This document shows positions 15,296-25,575 of a stretch of 64,000 bases of DNA, one piece after another. The number at the start of each line of letters is the position of its first letter. The first letter of the stretch is position 1. The DNA lies in the NCBI RefSeq assembly GCF_030128825.1, contig NZ_CP119128.1:372001-436000 (forward strand), read 5' to 3'. The stretch is from Sphingobium sp. WTD-1 (GTDB taxonomy: Bacteria > Pseudomonadota > Alphaproteobacteria > Sphingomonadales > Sphingomonadaceae). Position numbers and translations under genes: made by a program. The notes under the pieces are model-generated. The model saw nothing but the letters and a program-made list of their open reading frames with translations. It was not told where the DNA came from and did no database searches.

Positions 15296-18200
15296 TCGCC
15301 CATCTCATCCGCTGGTCGGTGAGGAACCGCTTCTTCGTCGTGCTCGGCATGCTCGCGCTGGTCGGCGCGGGCCTGTGGGCGGTGCGCTCGACCCCGATCG
15401 ACGCGCTGCCCGATCTTTCCGACGTGCAGGTCGTGATCCGCACTTCCTATCCGGGTCAGGCGCCGCAGATCGTCGAGAACCAGATCACCTATCCGCTCAC
15501 CACCACCATGCTGTCGGTGCCCGGCGCCAAGACGGTGCGCGGCTATAGCTTCTTCGGCGACAGCTTCGTCTATGTGATCTTCGAGGACGGCACCGATCTC
15601 TACTGGGCGCGCAGCCGCGTGCTCGAATATCTCAACCAGGTCCAGGGTCGGTTGCCGGCCAGCGCCCGCAGCGCGCTCGGGCCGGACGCGACCGGGGTCG
15701 GCTGGGTCTATGAATATGCGCTGGTCGACCGCACCGGCCGGCACGATCTCTCGCAGCTTCGCGGGTTGCAGGACTGGTTCCTGCGCTACGAGCTGAAGAC
15801 CGTGACCGGCGTGGCCGAAGTCGCCAGCATCGGCGGCATGGTCAAGCAGTACCAGGTGCTGCTCGATCCGGTGAAGCTCGCGGCCTACGGCGTAACCCAC
15901 GCCCAGGCAGTGCAGGCGATCAGCCAAGCCAATCAGGAAGCCGGCGGCTCGGTGCTGGAAATGGCCGAGGCCGAATATATGGTCCGCGCCTCGGGCTATC
16001 TGAAAACGCTCGACGATTTCCGGGCAATCCCGCTCAAGACTGCGGCGGGCGGCGTGCCCGTCCGGCTCGGCGATGTCGCCACGATCCAGGTCGGCCCCGA
16101 GATGCGGCGCGGCATCGCCGAACTGAACGGCGAAGGCGAGGTCGCCGGCGGCGTCGTTATTCTTCGGTCAGGCAAGAACGCCCGTGAGACCATCGCGGCG
16201 GTCAAGGACAAGCTCGCCGATCTCAGGAAAAGCCTGCCGCCGGGCGTCGAGGTGGTCACGGTCTATGACCGCTCGCAGCTGATCGATCGCGCGGTCGAGA
16301 ACCTCACCCGCAAGCTGGTCGAGGAGTTCATCGTCGTCGCATTGGTCTGCGCCCTGTTCCTCTGGCACGTCCGCTCGGCGCTGGTCGCGATCCTGACCTT
16401 GCCGCTCGGTGTGCTGGCCGCGTTCGTCGTAATGCGGTTCCAGGGGGTGAACGCCAACATCATGTCGCTGGGCGGCATCGCCATCGCCATCGGCGCGATG
16501 GTGGATGCGGCGGTCGTCATGATCGAGAACGCCCACAAGAGGATCGAACGCTGGGAGCAGGATCACCCGGACAGACATCTCGATGGCGAGATGCGCTGGA
16601 TCGTCGTCACCGAGGCGGCGGCCGAGGTCGGGCCGGCGCTGTTCTTCAGCCTGCTGATCATCACGCTGTCGTTCATTCCGGTCTTCACCCTGGAGGCGCA
16701 GGAAGGCCGGCTGTTCGCGCCGCTCGCCTTCACCAAGACCTATGCGATGGGCGCGGCCGCGATCCTGTCGGTGACCCTGGTGCCGATCCTGATGGGCTGG
16801 CTGATCCGGGGCCGCATTCCGGCCGAGCAGGCCAATCCGGTCAATCGCTGGCTCACCAATATCTACCGGCCCGCGATCGACTGGACGATGAAGCGGCCCA
16901 AGGCAGTGCTGCTGATCGCGGCTCTGGTGTTCGCCACCACGGCCTGGCCGCTCAGCCGGCTCGGCGGCGAGTTCATGCCCAATCTCGACGAGGGCGACCT
17001 GCTCTACATGCCCTCGGCGCTGCCGGGCCTCTCGGCCGCCAAGGCGAGTGAGCTGCTCCAGCAGACCGACCGCCTGATCAAGACCGTGCCCGAAGTCGAA
17101 AGCGTGTTCGGCAAGGCCGGCCGCGCCGAGACCGCGACCGATCCCGCGCCGCTCGAAATGTTCGAGACGACGATCCAATTCAAGCCCCGCGACCAGTGGC
17201 GGTCGGGCATGACGCCCGAACGCCTTGTCGACGAGCTCGATCGCCGGGTGAAGCTTCCGGGTCTCGCCAATATCTGGGTGCCGCCGATCCGCAACCGCAT
17301 CGACATGCTCGCGACGGGCATCAAGAGCCCGATCGGGGTCAAGGTGTCGGGCAGTGACCTCGCCGAGCTCGACCGCATCGCGCATGATGTCGAGACCGTG
17401 GCCAGGAGCGTGCCCGGCGTCAGCTCGGCGCTCGCCGAGCGGCTGACCGGCGGACGCTATGTCGATGTCGACATAGACCGCGCCGCCGCCGCGCGGTTCG
17501 GGCTCAACATCGCCGACGTCCAGGCCATCGTCTCCGGCGCGATCGGCGGCGAGACGATCGGCGAGACGGTCGAGGGCCTCGCCCGCTATCCGATCAGCGT
17601 GCGCTATCCGCGCGAATTGCGCGACAGCCTCGAAAGGCTGCGGGCGCTACCGATCCTGACGCCCGCGGGCCAGCAGATCACCTTGGGCACCGTGGCAAAC
17701 GTCTCGATCGCCGAGGGACCGCCGATGCTCAAGACCGAGAATGCCCGGCCTTCGACCTGGGTCTACGTCGATGTGCGCGGGCGCGATCTTGCCTCGGTGG
17801 TCGGCGATCTGCAGCGTGCGGTGGCGAAACAGGTCAGGCTCTCGCCTGGGGTCAGCATCGCTTACTCTGGCCAGTTCGAATATCTCGAGCGCGCGGTCGA
17901 CCGCTTGAAGCTGGTCGTGCCCGCGACGCTGCTGATCATCTTCGTGCTGCTCTACCTCATCTTCGGCCGCTTCGACGAGGCGGCGCTGATCATGGGGACG
18001 CTGCCGTTTGCGCTGACCGGCGGCATCTGGACGCTTTATCTGCTGGGGTTCAACCAGTCGATCGCCACCGGGGTCGGGTTCATCGCGCTCGCCGGCGTCT
18101 CCGCCGAGTTCGGGGTGGTGATGCTGATCTATCTCAAGAACGCGCTGGCCGAGCGCGGCGCACATCCGGACGCTGCCGAGGTCGAGGCCGCCGTGCGCGA

Positions 18201-18435
18201 AGGCGCGCTGCTGCGCGTCCGTCCCAAGGCGATGACGGTGGCGGTGATCCTGGCCGGCCTGCTGCCGATCCTGCTGGGATCAGGCGCGGGTTCGGAGGTC
18301 ATGAGCCGGATTGCCGCGCCGATGATCGGCGGCATGCTGACCGCGCCCTTGCTCTCAATGTTCGTCCTGCCCGCCGCCTACCTGCTGTTGCGCCGGCCCA
18401 AGACCGATCCCATCCCTCAACCCGTTTCATCATGA
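15292..18435 (+). CDS. cusA: Heavy-metal RND efflux pump, copper/silver type (CusA)
   Basis: Protein of 1047 aa with the full RND layout of 12 membrane helices and two large periplasmic domains. The fourth-helix segment [19 protein letters not shown] is the CusA (HME4, monovalent metal) signature with its proton-relay acidic residues. Met-rich substrate residues are expected in the cleft, but alignment is needed to assign them. It exports Cu(I)/Ag(I) from periplasm or cytoplasm by proton antiport with CusB and CusC. The GTG start overlaps the CusB stop in GTGA. The stop overlaps an upstream ATG of cusF. Confidence 0.95.
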   Translation: MIAHLIRWSVRNRFFVVLGMLALVGAGLWAVRSTPIDALPDLSDVQVVIRTSYPGQAPQIVENQITYPLTTTMLSVPGAKTVRGYSFFGDSFVYVIFEDGTDLYWARSRVLEYLNQVQGRLPASARSALGPDATGVGWVYEYALVDRTGRHDLSQLRGLQDWFLRYELKTVTGVAEVASIGGMVKQYQVLLDPVKLAAYGVTHAQAVQAISQANQEAGGSVLEMAEAEYMVRASGYLKTLDDFRAIPLKTAAGGVPVRLGDVATIQVGPEMRRGIAELNGEGEVAGGVVILRSGKNARETIAAVKDKLADLRKSLPPGVEVVTVYDRSQLIDRAVENLTRKLVEEFIVVALVCALFLWHVRSALVAILTLPLGVLAAFVVMRFQGVNANIMSLGGIAIAIGAMVDAAVVMIENAHKRIERWEQDHPDRHLDGEMRWIVVTEAAAEVGPALFFSLLIITLSFIPVFTLEAQEGRLFAPLAFTKTYAMGAAAILSVTLVPILMGWLIRGRIPAEQANPVNRWLTNIYRPAIDWTMKRPKAVLLIAALVFATTAWPLSRLGGEFMPNLDEGDLLYMPSALPGLSAAKASELLQQTDRLIKTVPEVESVFGKAGRAETATDPAPLEMFETTIQFKPRDQWRSGMTPERLVDELDRRVKLPGLANIWVPPIRNRIDMLATGIKSPIGVKVSGSDLAELDRIAHDVETVARSVPGVSSALAERLTGGRYVDVDIDRAAAARFGLNIADVQAIVSGAIGGETIGETVEGLARYPISVRYPRELRDSLERLRALPILTPAGQQITLGTVANVSIAEGPPMLKTENARPSTWVYVDVRGRDLASVVGDLQRAVAKQVRLSPGVSIAYSGQFEYLERAVDRLKLVVPATLLIIFVLLYLIFGRFDEAALIMGTLPFALTGGIWTLYLLGFNQSIATGVGFIALAGVSAEFGVVMLIYLKNALAERGAHPDAAEVEAAVREGALLRVRPKAMTVAVILAGLLPILLGSGAGSEVMSRIAAPMIGGMLTAPLLSMFVLPAAYLLLRRPKTDPIPQPVSS

Positions 18436-18446
18436 AGGAGAAGACG

Positions 18447-18836
18447 ATGAACCATGCACGACTGACCATTGCCCTCGGCCTCGCCGCCCTGACTGCCGCG
18501 TGCGGCAAGAAGGCGGAGGCCCCCGTTGCGACTGAGACCAACGAGGCGGCGCCCGCCGCGACCATGAGCGGCGACATGGGCAACATGTCGATGGCGCCTG
18601 ACGCGAACGCCGCGATCAAGGCCAAGGGCCATGGCACCGTCACCGCGATCGACAAGGCGGCAGGCACGATCACGCTCGATCATGGTCCGATCCCGGAGGC
18701 CAAGTGGCCCGCGATGACGATGGCGTTCAAGGCCGCGCCGTCGATCACCGATGCGGTCAAGGTCGGCGACAAGGTCGATTTCGACCTCTCGCTCAAGGGC
18801 AGCGATGGCGAGGTCACCGCGATCGCAAAGCAGTGA
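18447..18836 (+). CDS. cusF: CusF-type periplasmic copper/silver chaperone (lipoprotein)
   Basis: Protein of 129 aa with lipobox LTAAC (Cys near residue 20), a Met-rich linker, then the CusF OB-fold. The ligand set is LDHGPIPEAKWPAMTMAF: His, Trp (cation-pi cap) and Met-x-Met. It delivers Cu(I)/Ag(I) to the CusB/CusA pump. The ATG at 18447 follows AAGGAG by 6 bases; an earlier ATG at 18432 overlaps the CusA stop. Two CusF domains, one fused to CusB and one free, are thus encoded in one operon. Confidence 0.9.
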   Translation: MNHARLTIALGLAALTAACGKKAEAPVATETNEAAPAATMSGDMGNMSMAPDANAAIKAKGHGTVTAIDKAAGTITLDHGPIPEAKWPAMTMAFKAAPSITDAVKVGDKVDFDLSLKGSDGEVTAIAKQ

Positions 18837-19084
18837 TCCGCTAAGTTCGACCGGAAAAAGCTGGTTGCGGCGCCGCTCCCGGGCGGCGACGCCCGTGCCG
18901 GCCGTCTGCCTGGCTGTGCGCCCGGTCGACGGTTGCGACCGGCAACGCCCAATGCCAGCGGCGTTTCCCTGCGCGATCACCGACAATTTGAGCACGCTTC
19001 GCGGATCGCACATTGAACGTGCAAGCCGCCCTTGCTCGCGATAGCCTGAACGGCAAGGAGCCCAGTTTAGATGACCCAGCCAGT

Positions 19085-20380
19085 ATGACCTTGTTACCCG
19101 CGACACATCATGATCTCGTGAGCGAGCTTGTCCGTCGTTGGCGAGACGATCCCGGCGCCACCTATCGCTCCTGGTTTCTGTGGGACGAACGGCTGAAAAA
19201 CTTCCGCTCCATCCGTCGCGGGCTGCAGCAGGTGGTCGCAGAAATCGAAAGTGGGCGGTTCGGCGTCGCCTATCGCGGCTCGTCACTGGAAACGGTTGTC
19301 CACTCGATCGCCGAACAGCGGCAGATCTTCAAGGGCGCCGACCATGCCTGGCTGTGGAAGCCCAAGCTGCGCATTCCAGACATCTACGAAAGCCCGGACA
19401 ACCAGCGGGCGTTCGGTCGCCTGCTCGACAATTGCTCGTGCTGCGATACCGCCGAGGAGATCATCAGCCACATCCGCAGCATAGACGCGCTCAAGATCAA
19501 GGGGCTGGGGCCGGCGGCGGCCAACCTGCTCTATTTCCTTCACCCGACGCTGGTGCCGCCCTTCAATACCGCGATCGTCAAGGGCTACAATGCCGTCACC
19601 GGCGCCAAGGTGAAGCTCGGGTCATGGGATCATTTTCTCGCCATGCGCGCCGGCATCCTCGACCTCAACGACCGTTACCGCGAGTTGCTCTCCAACGATC
19701 TCGGCGCGATCGGCGGACTGTTGTTCGACATTGGCTCGGGCCGCTATCCCGCGCCACCGCTGGAGGATGACGCAACGGCGGCCGACGACTGGCTCGGCAG
19801 ATTGGAACATGCCAGAGCGGAGGCAAGCCGGCTCGACAAGACAGCCGCCGCGCAGGGCGAAACCGATCGCACGCACGCCGAAATCCAGGCCTGGCTGCGC
19901 GACCTCGGCCATGCCCTCGGTTACGATGTGTGGATCGCCGCCAATGACCGCGGTCGACTTCACGCTGGCTGCCCGCTTGGACAGGGATGCCTCGAGCGCC
20001 TTCCAGACGCCATTGCGACCTCTCCCGGAGCGGACTCGATCCGCCTCATCGACGTGTTGTGGCTGGCGAAGGGTGGCGACGGCGTCGCCGCCGCGTTCGA
20101 GGTTGAACATTCGACCTCGATCTACTCGGGGATCGTGCGCATGCTCGATCTGGCGCTGTCGGGGAGCGATCTGCACGCTGCCGCCGGGCTATTCCTGGTC
20201 GCACCGAATGCGCGCGAGCAGGACGTTCGCGCGCAACTCCGTCGCCCGGCTTTCAGCCGTATTGCCGATCTCGACTTCGCCTATCTGCCCTATGGCGAGC
20301 TGGAGAGAAACAGGGACGCGATCGCTCGTTTTGGAACGGGATTGAAGGCCATCAAGGCGATCTCAAGCCCCCTTCCCTGA
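19085..20380 (+). CDS. Predicted HhH-containing, PD-(D/E)XK-like nuclease protein
   Basis: Protein of 431 aa from the ATG at 19083-19085 region (first codon 19085); upstream TTG (19013) and GTG (19019) starts are possible and no start has a strong ribosome site. The N-terminal half contains a helix-hairpin-helix-like DNA-binding segment LKIKGLGPAAANLLYFLHP. The C-terminal half has RLIDVLWLAKGG followed by AAFEVEHSTSIYSGIVRMLDL, resembling the Asp and Glu-x-Glu of restriction-type nucleases. A coiled stretch joins them. No close family is named. The stop TGA at 20378-20380 lies just outside the left inverted repeat of the Tn3-family element, so the natural C-terminus may be cut. Confidence 0.6.
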   Translation: MTLLPATHHDLVSELVRRWRDDPGATYRSWFLWDERLKNFRSIRRGLQQVVAEIESGRFGVAYRGSSLETVVHSIAEQRQIFKGADHAWLWKPKLRIPDIYESPDNQRAFGRLLDNCSCCDTAEEIISHIRSIDALKIKGLGPAAANLLYFLHPTLVPPFNTAIVKGYNAVTGAKVKLGSWDHFLAMRAGILDLNDRYRELLSNDLGAIGGLLFDIGSGRYPAPPLEDDATAADDWLGRLEHARAEASRLDKTAAAQGETDRTHAEIQAWLRDLGHALGYDVWIAANDRGRLHAGCPLGQGCLERLPDAIATSPGADSIRLIDVLWLAKGGDGVAAAFEVEHSTSIYSGIVRMLDLALSGSDLHAAAGLFLVAPNAREQDVRAQLRRPAFSRIADLDFAYLPYGELERNRDAIARFGTGLKAIKAISSPLP

Positions 20381-20382
20381 AA

Positions 20383-20420
20383 GGGGGCGTTTGCGGGAGG
20401 GGGCGGAATCCTACGCCAAG
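20383..20420 (+). repeat. Left 38-bp terminal inverted repeat of the Tn3-family element
   Basis: Pairs with 34496-34533 with a single mismatch (C for T at position 36). It has the GGGG start and TAAG-like end expected of TnpA binding sites. Confidence 0.92.
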
Positions 20421-20446
20421 CTCGCCCAGATAGCCGGCGCGAGATC

Positions 20447-20977
20447 TTACTTGTTGCTGCCTTCTACGGTCGCGCCAGAAAGGCGACGGCTCAGTTCTAT
20501 CCGGCGATGGCTACGCATTTTGAAGGTGTCTGGCCCAACGCGCCGATACTCAATGAAGCCGAGAGAACGCCAAAATCGCTCTGCCGCTTCATTCGCTTCC
20601 AGCACGGCCAACCGAATCTCTGTGGAACCTCTCGCAGCGGCCCAGCTTTCGACCGTCGAGTAAATTGAGCGTCCGACGCCACGACCACGCTGTGCGGCAT
20701 CTACGATCATGAAGCCGAGATACCATGTGCCATCACGCGGATAATCGCGGAGGATGGCCGCGATTGCATATAGGCCGCCAGGCCCCTTCCATCCCAGGAC
20801 AGCTTGATTGTGGGCGCTCTTTTCGGGCGGCACATCGGAGAAAAGCTCGCGAGCATCGTCCAGCGTGGGCGCGGCCCCGTCCTGCAACAGGAAATAGTCG
20901 CTGCAACGGTTGTACAGGTCTGCAACGTCTGCGGCGTCCGCTTGGGTAAGTTTGATCGGGGCTCCCGTCATCATCAT
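20447..20977 (-). CDS. GNAT-family N-acetyltransferase
   Basis: Protein of 176 aa. The acetyl-CoA pyrophosphate-binding motif is QRGRGVGRSIYSTV (about 95-108), with upstream WYLGFMIVD and the C-terminal FWRSLGFIEYRRV strand. This is the normal GNAT order and size. The substrate is unknown; it does not match the aminoglycoside AAC families I recognise. It overlaps the tnpR stop in ATGA, so it is expressed with the resolvase as a passenger of the Tn3-family element. Confidence 0.82.
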   Translation of the reverse strand: MMMTGAPIKLTQADAADVADLYNRCSDYFLLQDGAAPTLDDARELFSDVPPEKSAHNQAVLGWKGPGGLYAIAAILRDYPRDGTWYLGFMIVDAAQRGRGVGRSIYSTVESWAAARGSTEIRLAVLEANEAAERFWRSLGFIEYRRVGPDTFKMRSHRRIELSRRLSGATVEGSNK

Positions 20978-21594
20978 CGCGTTTTGGCAGCAAGCACGCG
21001 CTGACCGTAATCCCGGAGTTCCCCGTTGGGACCGACATAGCGGTAGAGAGTGACGCGCTCGATCCCGAGTTCCTTGCAGAGGTCGGAAACGGACGTGTCG
21101 CGTTGGGCCATAGCAGCCTGAGCGAGCCGCACCTGGGCCTTGGAGAGGGCGAACTTGCGGCCACCCTTGCGTCCCCGCGCGCGGGCAGCGGCCAGGCCAG
21201 CCATGGTGCGCTCGCGGATCATATCCCGCTCAAACTCCGCCAGTGTGGCAAAAATGCCGAACACCATCCGGCCCGATGGCGTCGTGGTGTCGATCTGCGC
21301 GCCCTTGCCGGTGAGCACCCGCAGACCGATACCGCGATCCGACAGATTCTGCACCGTGCTGACCAGGTGGGTGAGCGTTCGGCCGAGCCGGTCGAGCTTC
21401 CAAACGATGAGGACATCGCCGTCGCGCAACGATTTCAGGCAGGCGGCAAGACCGGGGCGATCATCACGGCTACCGGATGCACGATCATCATAGATATTGC
21501 CTGGCTCGACACCGGCAGCGCGAAGGGCATCGTGCTGCAGGTCGAGCGACTGCGAGCCGTCGGCTTTGGACACGCGGGCGTAGCCGATCAGCAT
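20974..21594 (-). CDS. tnpR: Tn3-family serine resolvase
   Basis: Protein of 206 aa. N-terminal resolvase domain with the catalytic Ser in YARVSKADGSQ and the active-site Arg patch (LKSLRDGDVLIVWKLDRLGR). A long E-helix region follows (FGIFATLAEFERDMIRERT), then a C-terminal helix-turn-helix (SVSDLCKELGIERVTLYRYV). It resolves cointegrates at res. It is divergent from tnpA, and the intervening res region has been split by the integron transposon. Confidence 0.93.
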   Translation of the reverse strand: MLIGYARVSKADGSQSLDLQHDALRAAGVEPGNIYDDRASGSRDDRPGLAACLKSLRDGDVLIVWKLDRLGRTLTHLVSTVQNLSDRGIGLRVLTGKGAQIDTTTPSGRMVFGIFATLAEFERDMIRERTMAGLAAARARGRKGGRKFALSKAQVRLAQAAMAQRDTSVSDLCKELGIERVTLYRYVGPNGELRDYGQRVLAAKTR

Positions 21595-21629
21595 GGATCA
21601 CAAACGAAGGTTTGAGGCGGTGACGAACA

Positions 21630-21654
21630 TGTCATTTTCAGAAGACGACTGCAC
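21630..21654 (+). repeat. IRt, 25-bp terminal repeat of the Tn402-like element
   Basis: Begins TGTCATTTTCAGAAGACG and ends CTGCAC next to tniA. It is followed by further TniA-type subrepeats containing CTGCAC or GTGCAG up to about 21760. The outside flank is GAACA. Confidence 0.93.
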
Positions 21655-21770
21655 CAGTTGATTGGGCGTAATGGCTGTTGTGCAGCCAGCTCCTGACAGT
21701 TCAATATCAGAAGTGATCTGCACCAATCTCGACTATGCTCAATACTCGTGTGCACCAAAGCGAGGTGAGC

Positions 21771-23450
21771 ATGGCGACGGACACCCCACGGATTCCAGAA
21801 CAAGGCGTGGCCACTCTGCCTGATGAGGCTTGGGAGCGTGCGCGCCGTCGTGCGGAGATCATCAGTCCGTTGGCGCAGTCGGAGACGGTCGGGCACGAAG
21901 CGGCCGATATGGCGGCTCAGGCGCTGGGCTTGTCTCGGCGCCAGGTATACGTTCTGATCCGGCGTGCCCGGCAAGGCAGCGGCCTCGTGACGGATCTGGT
22001 GCCCGGCCAGTCCGGTGGAGGTAAAGGTAAGGGGCGCTTGCCGGAACCGGTCGAGCGCGTCATCCACGAGCTACTGCAAAAGCGGTTCCTGACCAAGCAG
22101 AAGCGCAGCCTAGCGGCCTTTCACCGCGAAGTCACTCAGGTGTGCAAGGCTCAAAAACTGCGAGTGCCGGCGCGCAATACCGTGGCCTTACGGATCGCTA
22201 GCCTTGACCCGCGCAAGGTCATCCGCCGGCGGGAAGGCCAGGATGCCGCTCGTGACCTACAAGGTGTGGGCGGCGAGCCTCCTGCCGTGACCGCGCCGCT
22301 GGAGCAGGTGCAGATAGACCATACGGTCATCGACCTGATCGTGGTCGATGACCGCGACCGGCAACCTATTGGCCGCCCGTACCTGACCCTCGCCATCGAC
22401 GTGTTCACCCGCTGCGTGCTCGGCATGGTCGTCACGCTGGAAGCGCCGTCTGCCGTTTCGGTTGGCCTGTGCCTCGTGCATGTCGCCTGCGACAAGCGCC
22501 CTTGGCTGGAAGGACTGAACGTGGAAATGGATTGGCAGATGAGCGGCAAGCCCTTGCTGCTCTACCTAGACAACGCGGCCGAGTTCAAGAGCGAGGCCCT
22601 GCGCCGGGGTTGCGAGCAGCATGGCATCCGGCTGGACTATCGCCCGCTGGGACAGCCGCACTATGGCGGCATCGTGGAACGGATCATCGGCACGGCGATG
22701 CAGATGATTCACGACGAACTGCCGGGAACGACCTTCTCCAACCCTGACCAGCGCGGCGACTACGATTCCGAAAACAAGGCCGCCCTGACGCTGCGCGAGC
22801 TAGAGCGCTGGCTCACATTGGCGGTCGGCACCTACCACGGTTCGGTGCACAACGGCCTGCTCCAACCGCCGGCCGCGCGCTGGGCCGAGGCCGTGGCGCG
22901 TGTCGGCGTACCGGCCGTCGTCACACGCGCTACTTCGTTCCTGGTCGATTTTCTGCCGATCCTCCGGCGCACGCTGACCCGCACCGGCTTTGTCATCGAC
23001 CACATCCACTACTACGCCGATGCGCTCAAGCCGTGGATTGCGCGGCGTGAACGCTGGCCGTCCTTTCTGATCCGGCGCGATCCGCGCGACATCAGCCGTA
23101 TCTGGGTCCTGGAACCGGAGGGACAGCATTACCTGGAAATTCCCTACCGTACCTTGTCGCATCCGGCTGTCACCCTCTGGGAACAACGGCAGGCGCTGGC
23201 GAAACTGCGGCAGCAAGGGCGCGAACAGGTGGATGAGTCGGCGCTGTTCCGCATGATCGGCCAGATGCGTGAGATTGTGACCAGCGCGCAGAAGGCCACA
23301 CGCAAGGCGCGGCGTGACGCGGATCGCCGCCAGCACCTCAAGACATCAGCTCGGCCGGACAAGCCCGTTCCGCCGGATACGGATATTGCCGACCCGCAGG
23401 CAGACAACTTGCCACCCGCCAAACCGTTCGACCAGATTGAGGAGTGGTAG
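21771..23450 (+). CDS. tniA: TniA transposase (Mu/retroviral-integrase type)
   Basis: Protein of 559 aa from the ATG at 21771, the standard TniA length; a start 12 codons upstream is less likely. N-terminal DNA-binding helices (LGLSRRQVYVLIRRARQGS), then a DDE integrase core: QIDHTVIDLIVVDD (first Asp), LLYLDNAAEFKSEAL (second Asp) and the Glu in PHYGGIVERIIG. It carries out strand transfer of the Tn402-like element with TniB and TniQ. Confidence 0.97.
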   Translation: MATDTPRIPEQGVATLPDEAWERARRRAEIISPLAQSETVGHEAADMAAQALGLSRRQVYVLIRRARQGSGLVTDLVPGQSGGGKGKGRLPEPVERVIHELLQKRFLTKQKRSLAAFHREVTQVCKAQKLRVPARNTVALRIASLDPRKVIRRREGQDAARDLQGVGGEPPAVTAPLEQVQIDHTVIDLIVVDDRDRQPIGRPYLTLAIDVFTRCVLGMVVTLEAPSAVSVGLCLVHVACDKRPWLEGLNVEMDWQMSGKPLLLYLDNAAEFKSEALRRGCEQHGIRLDYRPLGQPHYGGIVERIIGTAMQMIHDELPGTTFSNPDQRGDYDSENKAALTLRELERWLTLAVGTYHGSVHNGLLQPPAARWAEAVARVGVPAVVTRATSFLVDFLPILRRTLTRTGFVIDHIHYYADALKPWIARRERWPSFLIRRDPRDISRIWVLEPEGQHYLEIPYRTLSHPAVTLWEQRQALAKLRQQGREQVDESALFRMIGQMREIVTSAQKATRKARRDADRRQHLKTSARPDKPVPPDTDIADPQADNLPPAKPFDQIEEW

Positions 23451-23452
23451 CC

Positions 23453-24361
23453 GTGGACGAATATCCCATCATCGACCTGTCCCACCTGCTGCCGGCGGCC
23501 CAGGGCTTGGCCCGTCTTCCGGCGGACGAGCGCATCCAGCGCCTTCGCGCCGACCGCTGGATCGGCTATCCGCGCGCAGTCGAGGCGCTGAACCGGCTGG
23601 AAGCCCTTTATGCGTGGCCAAACAAGCAACGCATGCCCAACCTGCTGCTGGTTGGCCCGACCAACAATGGCAAGTCGATGATCGTCGAGAAGTTCCGCCG
23701 CACCCACCCGGCCAGCTCCGACGCCGACCAGGAGCACATCCCGGTGTTGGTCGTGCAGATGCCGTCCGAGCCGTCCGTGATCCGCTTCTACGTCGCGCTG
23801 CTCGCCGCGATGGGCGCGCCGCTGCGCCCACGCCCACGGTTGCCGGAAATGGAGCAACTGGCTCTGGCACTGCTGCGCAAGGTCGGCGTGCGCATGCTGG
23901 TGATCGACGAGCTGCACAACGTGCTGGCCGGCAACAGCGTCAACCGCCGGGAATTCCTCAACCTGCTGCGCTTCCTCGGCAACGAACTGCGCATCCCGTT
24001 GGTTGGGGTAGGCACGCGCGACGCCTACCTAGCCATCCGCTCCGATGACCAGTTGGAAAATCGCTTCGAGCCGATGATGCTGCCGGTATGGGAGGCCAAC
24101 GACGATTGCTGCTCACTGCTGGCCAGCTTCGCCGCTTCGCTCCCGCTGCGCCGGCCTTCCCCAATTGCCACGCTGGACATGGCTCGCTACCTGCTCACAC
24201 GCAGCGAGGGCACCATAGGGGAACTGGCGCACTTGCTGATGGCGGCGGCCATCGTCGCCGTGGAGAGCGGCGAGGAAGCGATCAACCATCGCACACTCAG
24301 CATGGCCGTTTACACCGGACCCAGCGAGCGGCGGCGGCAATTCGAGCGGGAACTGATGTGA
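23453..24361 (+). CDS. tniB: TniB ATP-binding transposition protein
   Basis: Protein of 302 aa from GTG, the usual length. AAA-type ATPase with Walker A LLVGPTNNGKSM (about 67-78) and Walker B MLVIDELHNVL. It is a MuB-like regulator for target selection with TniA. The gap after tniA is two bases. Its stop overlaps the tniQ GTG start in GTGA. Confidence 0.96.
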   Translation: MDEYPIIDLSHLLPAAQGLARLPADERIQRLRADRWIGYPRAVEALNRLEALYAWPNKQRMPNLLLVGPTNNGKSMIVEKFRRTHPASSDADQEHIPVLVVQMPSEPSVIRFYVALLAAMGAPLRPRPRLPEMEQLALALLRKVGVRMLVIDELHNVLAGNSVNRREFLNLLRFLGNELRIPLVGVGTRDAYLAIRSDDQLENRFEPMMLPVWEANDDCCSLLASFAASLPLRRPSPIATLDMARYLLTRSEGTIGELAHLLMAAAIVAVESGEEAINHRTLSMAVYTGPSERRRQFERELM

Positions 24362-25575
24362 AGCCTGCGCCGCGCTGGCCGCTGCATCCCGCCCCGAAAG
24401 AAGGCGAGGCGCTGTCCTCATGGCTCAACCGCGTGGCCCTTTGCTATCACATGGAGGAGCCCGACCTGCTGGAGCACGATCTTGGTCACGGCCAGGTCGA
24501 TGACCTGGACACCGCGCCACCACTCTCGCTGCTGGCGTTGCTTTCCCAGCGGAGCGGCATCGAGCTGGACCGGCTGCGCTGTATGAGTTTCGCCGGATGG
24601 GTGCCTTGGCTACTGGACAGCCTTGATGACCAGATTCCAGACGCCTTGGAAACCTATGCGTTTCAGCTCTCGGTGTTGCTGCCAAGACTCCGCCGTAAGA
24701 CGCGATCCATCACGAGCTGGCGTGCCTGGCTGCCCAGCCAGCCGATAAACCGCGCCTGTCCGCTCTGCCTGAGCGATCCGGAGAACCAAGCCGTACTGCT
24801 CGCGTGGAAGCTGCCCCTGATGCTGAGCTGCCCGCTGCATGGCTGCTGGCTGGAATCCTATTGGGGCGTGCCAGGGCGGTTTCTCGGCTGGGAGAACGCC
24901 GACGCCGAACCGCGCACCGCCAGCGACGCGATTGCGGCGATGGACCAGCGTACCTGGCAGGCACTGACAACCGGTCACGTGGAGCTGCCGCGCCGACGCA
25001 TCCACGCCGGATTGTGGTTTCGACTTCTTCGCACGCTGCTCGATGAGCTGAACACCCCGCTTTCCGCGTGCGGAACCTGCGCGGGGTATCCCCGCCAAGT
25101 CTGGGAAGGCTGCGGGCATCCGCTGCGTGCTGGGCAAAGTCTGTGGCGACCGTATGAAACCCTGAATCCGATAGTACGGTTACAGATGCTGGAGGCGGCG
25201 GCAACGGCAATCAGCTTGATTGAGGTGAGGGACATCAGCCCGCCAGGCGAGCAGGCAAAGCTATTCTGGTCCGAGCCCCAAACCGGGTTCACCAGTGGCC
25301 TGCCGACGAAAGCGCCGAAGCCCGAGCCCATCAATCACTGGCAGCGTGCAGTCCAGGCCATCGACGAGGCCATCATTGAAGCGCGACACAACCCCGAGAC
25401 GGCACGCTCGCTGTTCGCGTTGGCTTCCTATGGTCGGCGCGATCCCGCTTCCTTGGAACGGTTGCGCGCCACCTTCGTGAAGGAAGGCATCCCGCCGGAA
25501 TTTCTGTCACATTACCTGCCTGATGCACCCTTTGCATGTCTTAAACAAAATGACGGGTTAAGTGACAAATTTTGA
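24358..25575 (+). CDS. tniQ: TniQ transposition protein
   Basis: Protein of 405 aa from GTG, as in Tn402/Tn5053. TniQ-family N-terminus (PRWPLHPAPKEGEALSSWLNR) and zinc-finger-like Cys pairs (ACPLCLSD, LSCPLHGC, CGTCAG). It is needed for transposition with TniA and TniB. Translational overlap with tniB fits the standard operon. Confidence 0.96.
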   Translation: MKPAPRWPLHPAPKEGEALSSWLNRVALCYHMEEPDLLEHDLGHGQVDDLDTAPPLSLLALLSQRSGIELDRLRCMSFAGWVPWLLDSLDDQIPDALETYAFQLSVLLPRLRRKTRSITSWRAWLPSQPINRACPLCLSDPENQAVLLAWKLPLMLSCPLHGCWLESYWGVPGRFLGWENADAEPRTASDAIAAMDQRTWQALTTGHVELPRRRIHAGLWFRLLRTLLDELNTPLSACGTCAGYPRQVWEGCGHPLRAGQSLWRPYETLNPIVRLQMLEAAATAISLIEVRDISPPGEQAKLFWSEPQTGFTSGLPTKAPKPEPINHWQRAVQAIDEAIIEARHNPETARSLFALASYGRRDPASLERLRATFVKEGIPPEFLSHYLPDAPFACLKQNDGLSDKF

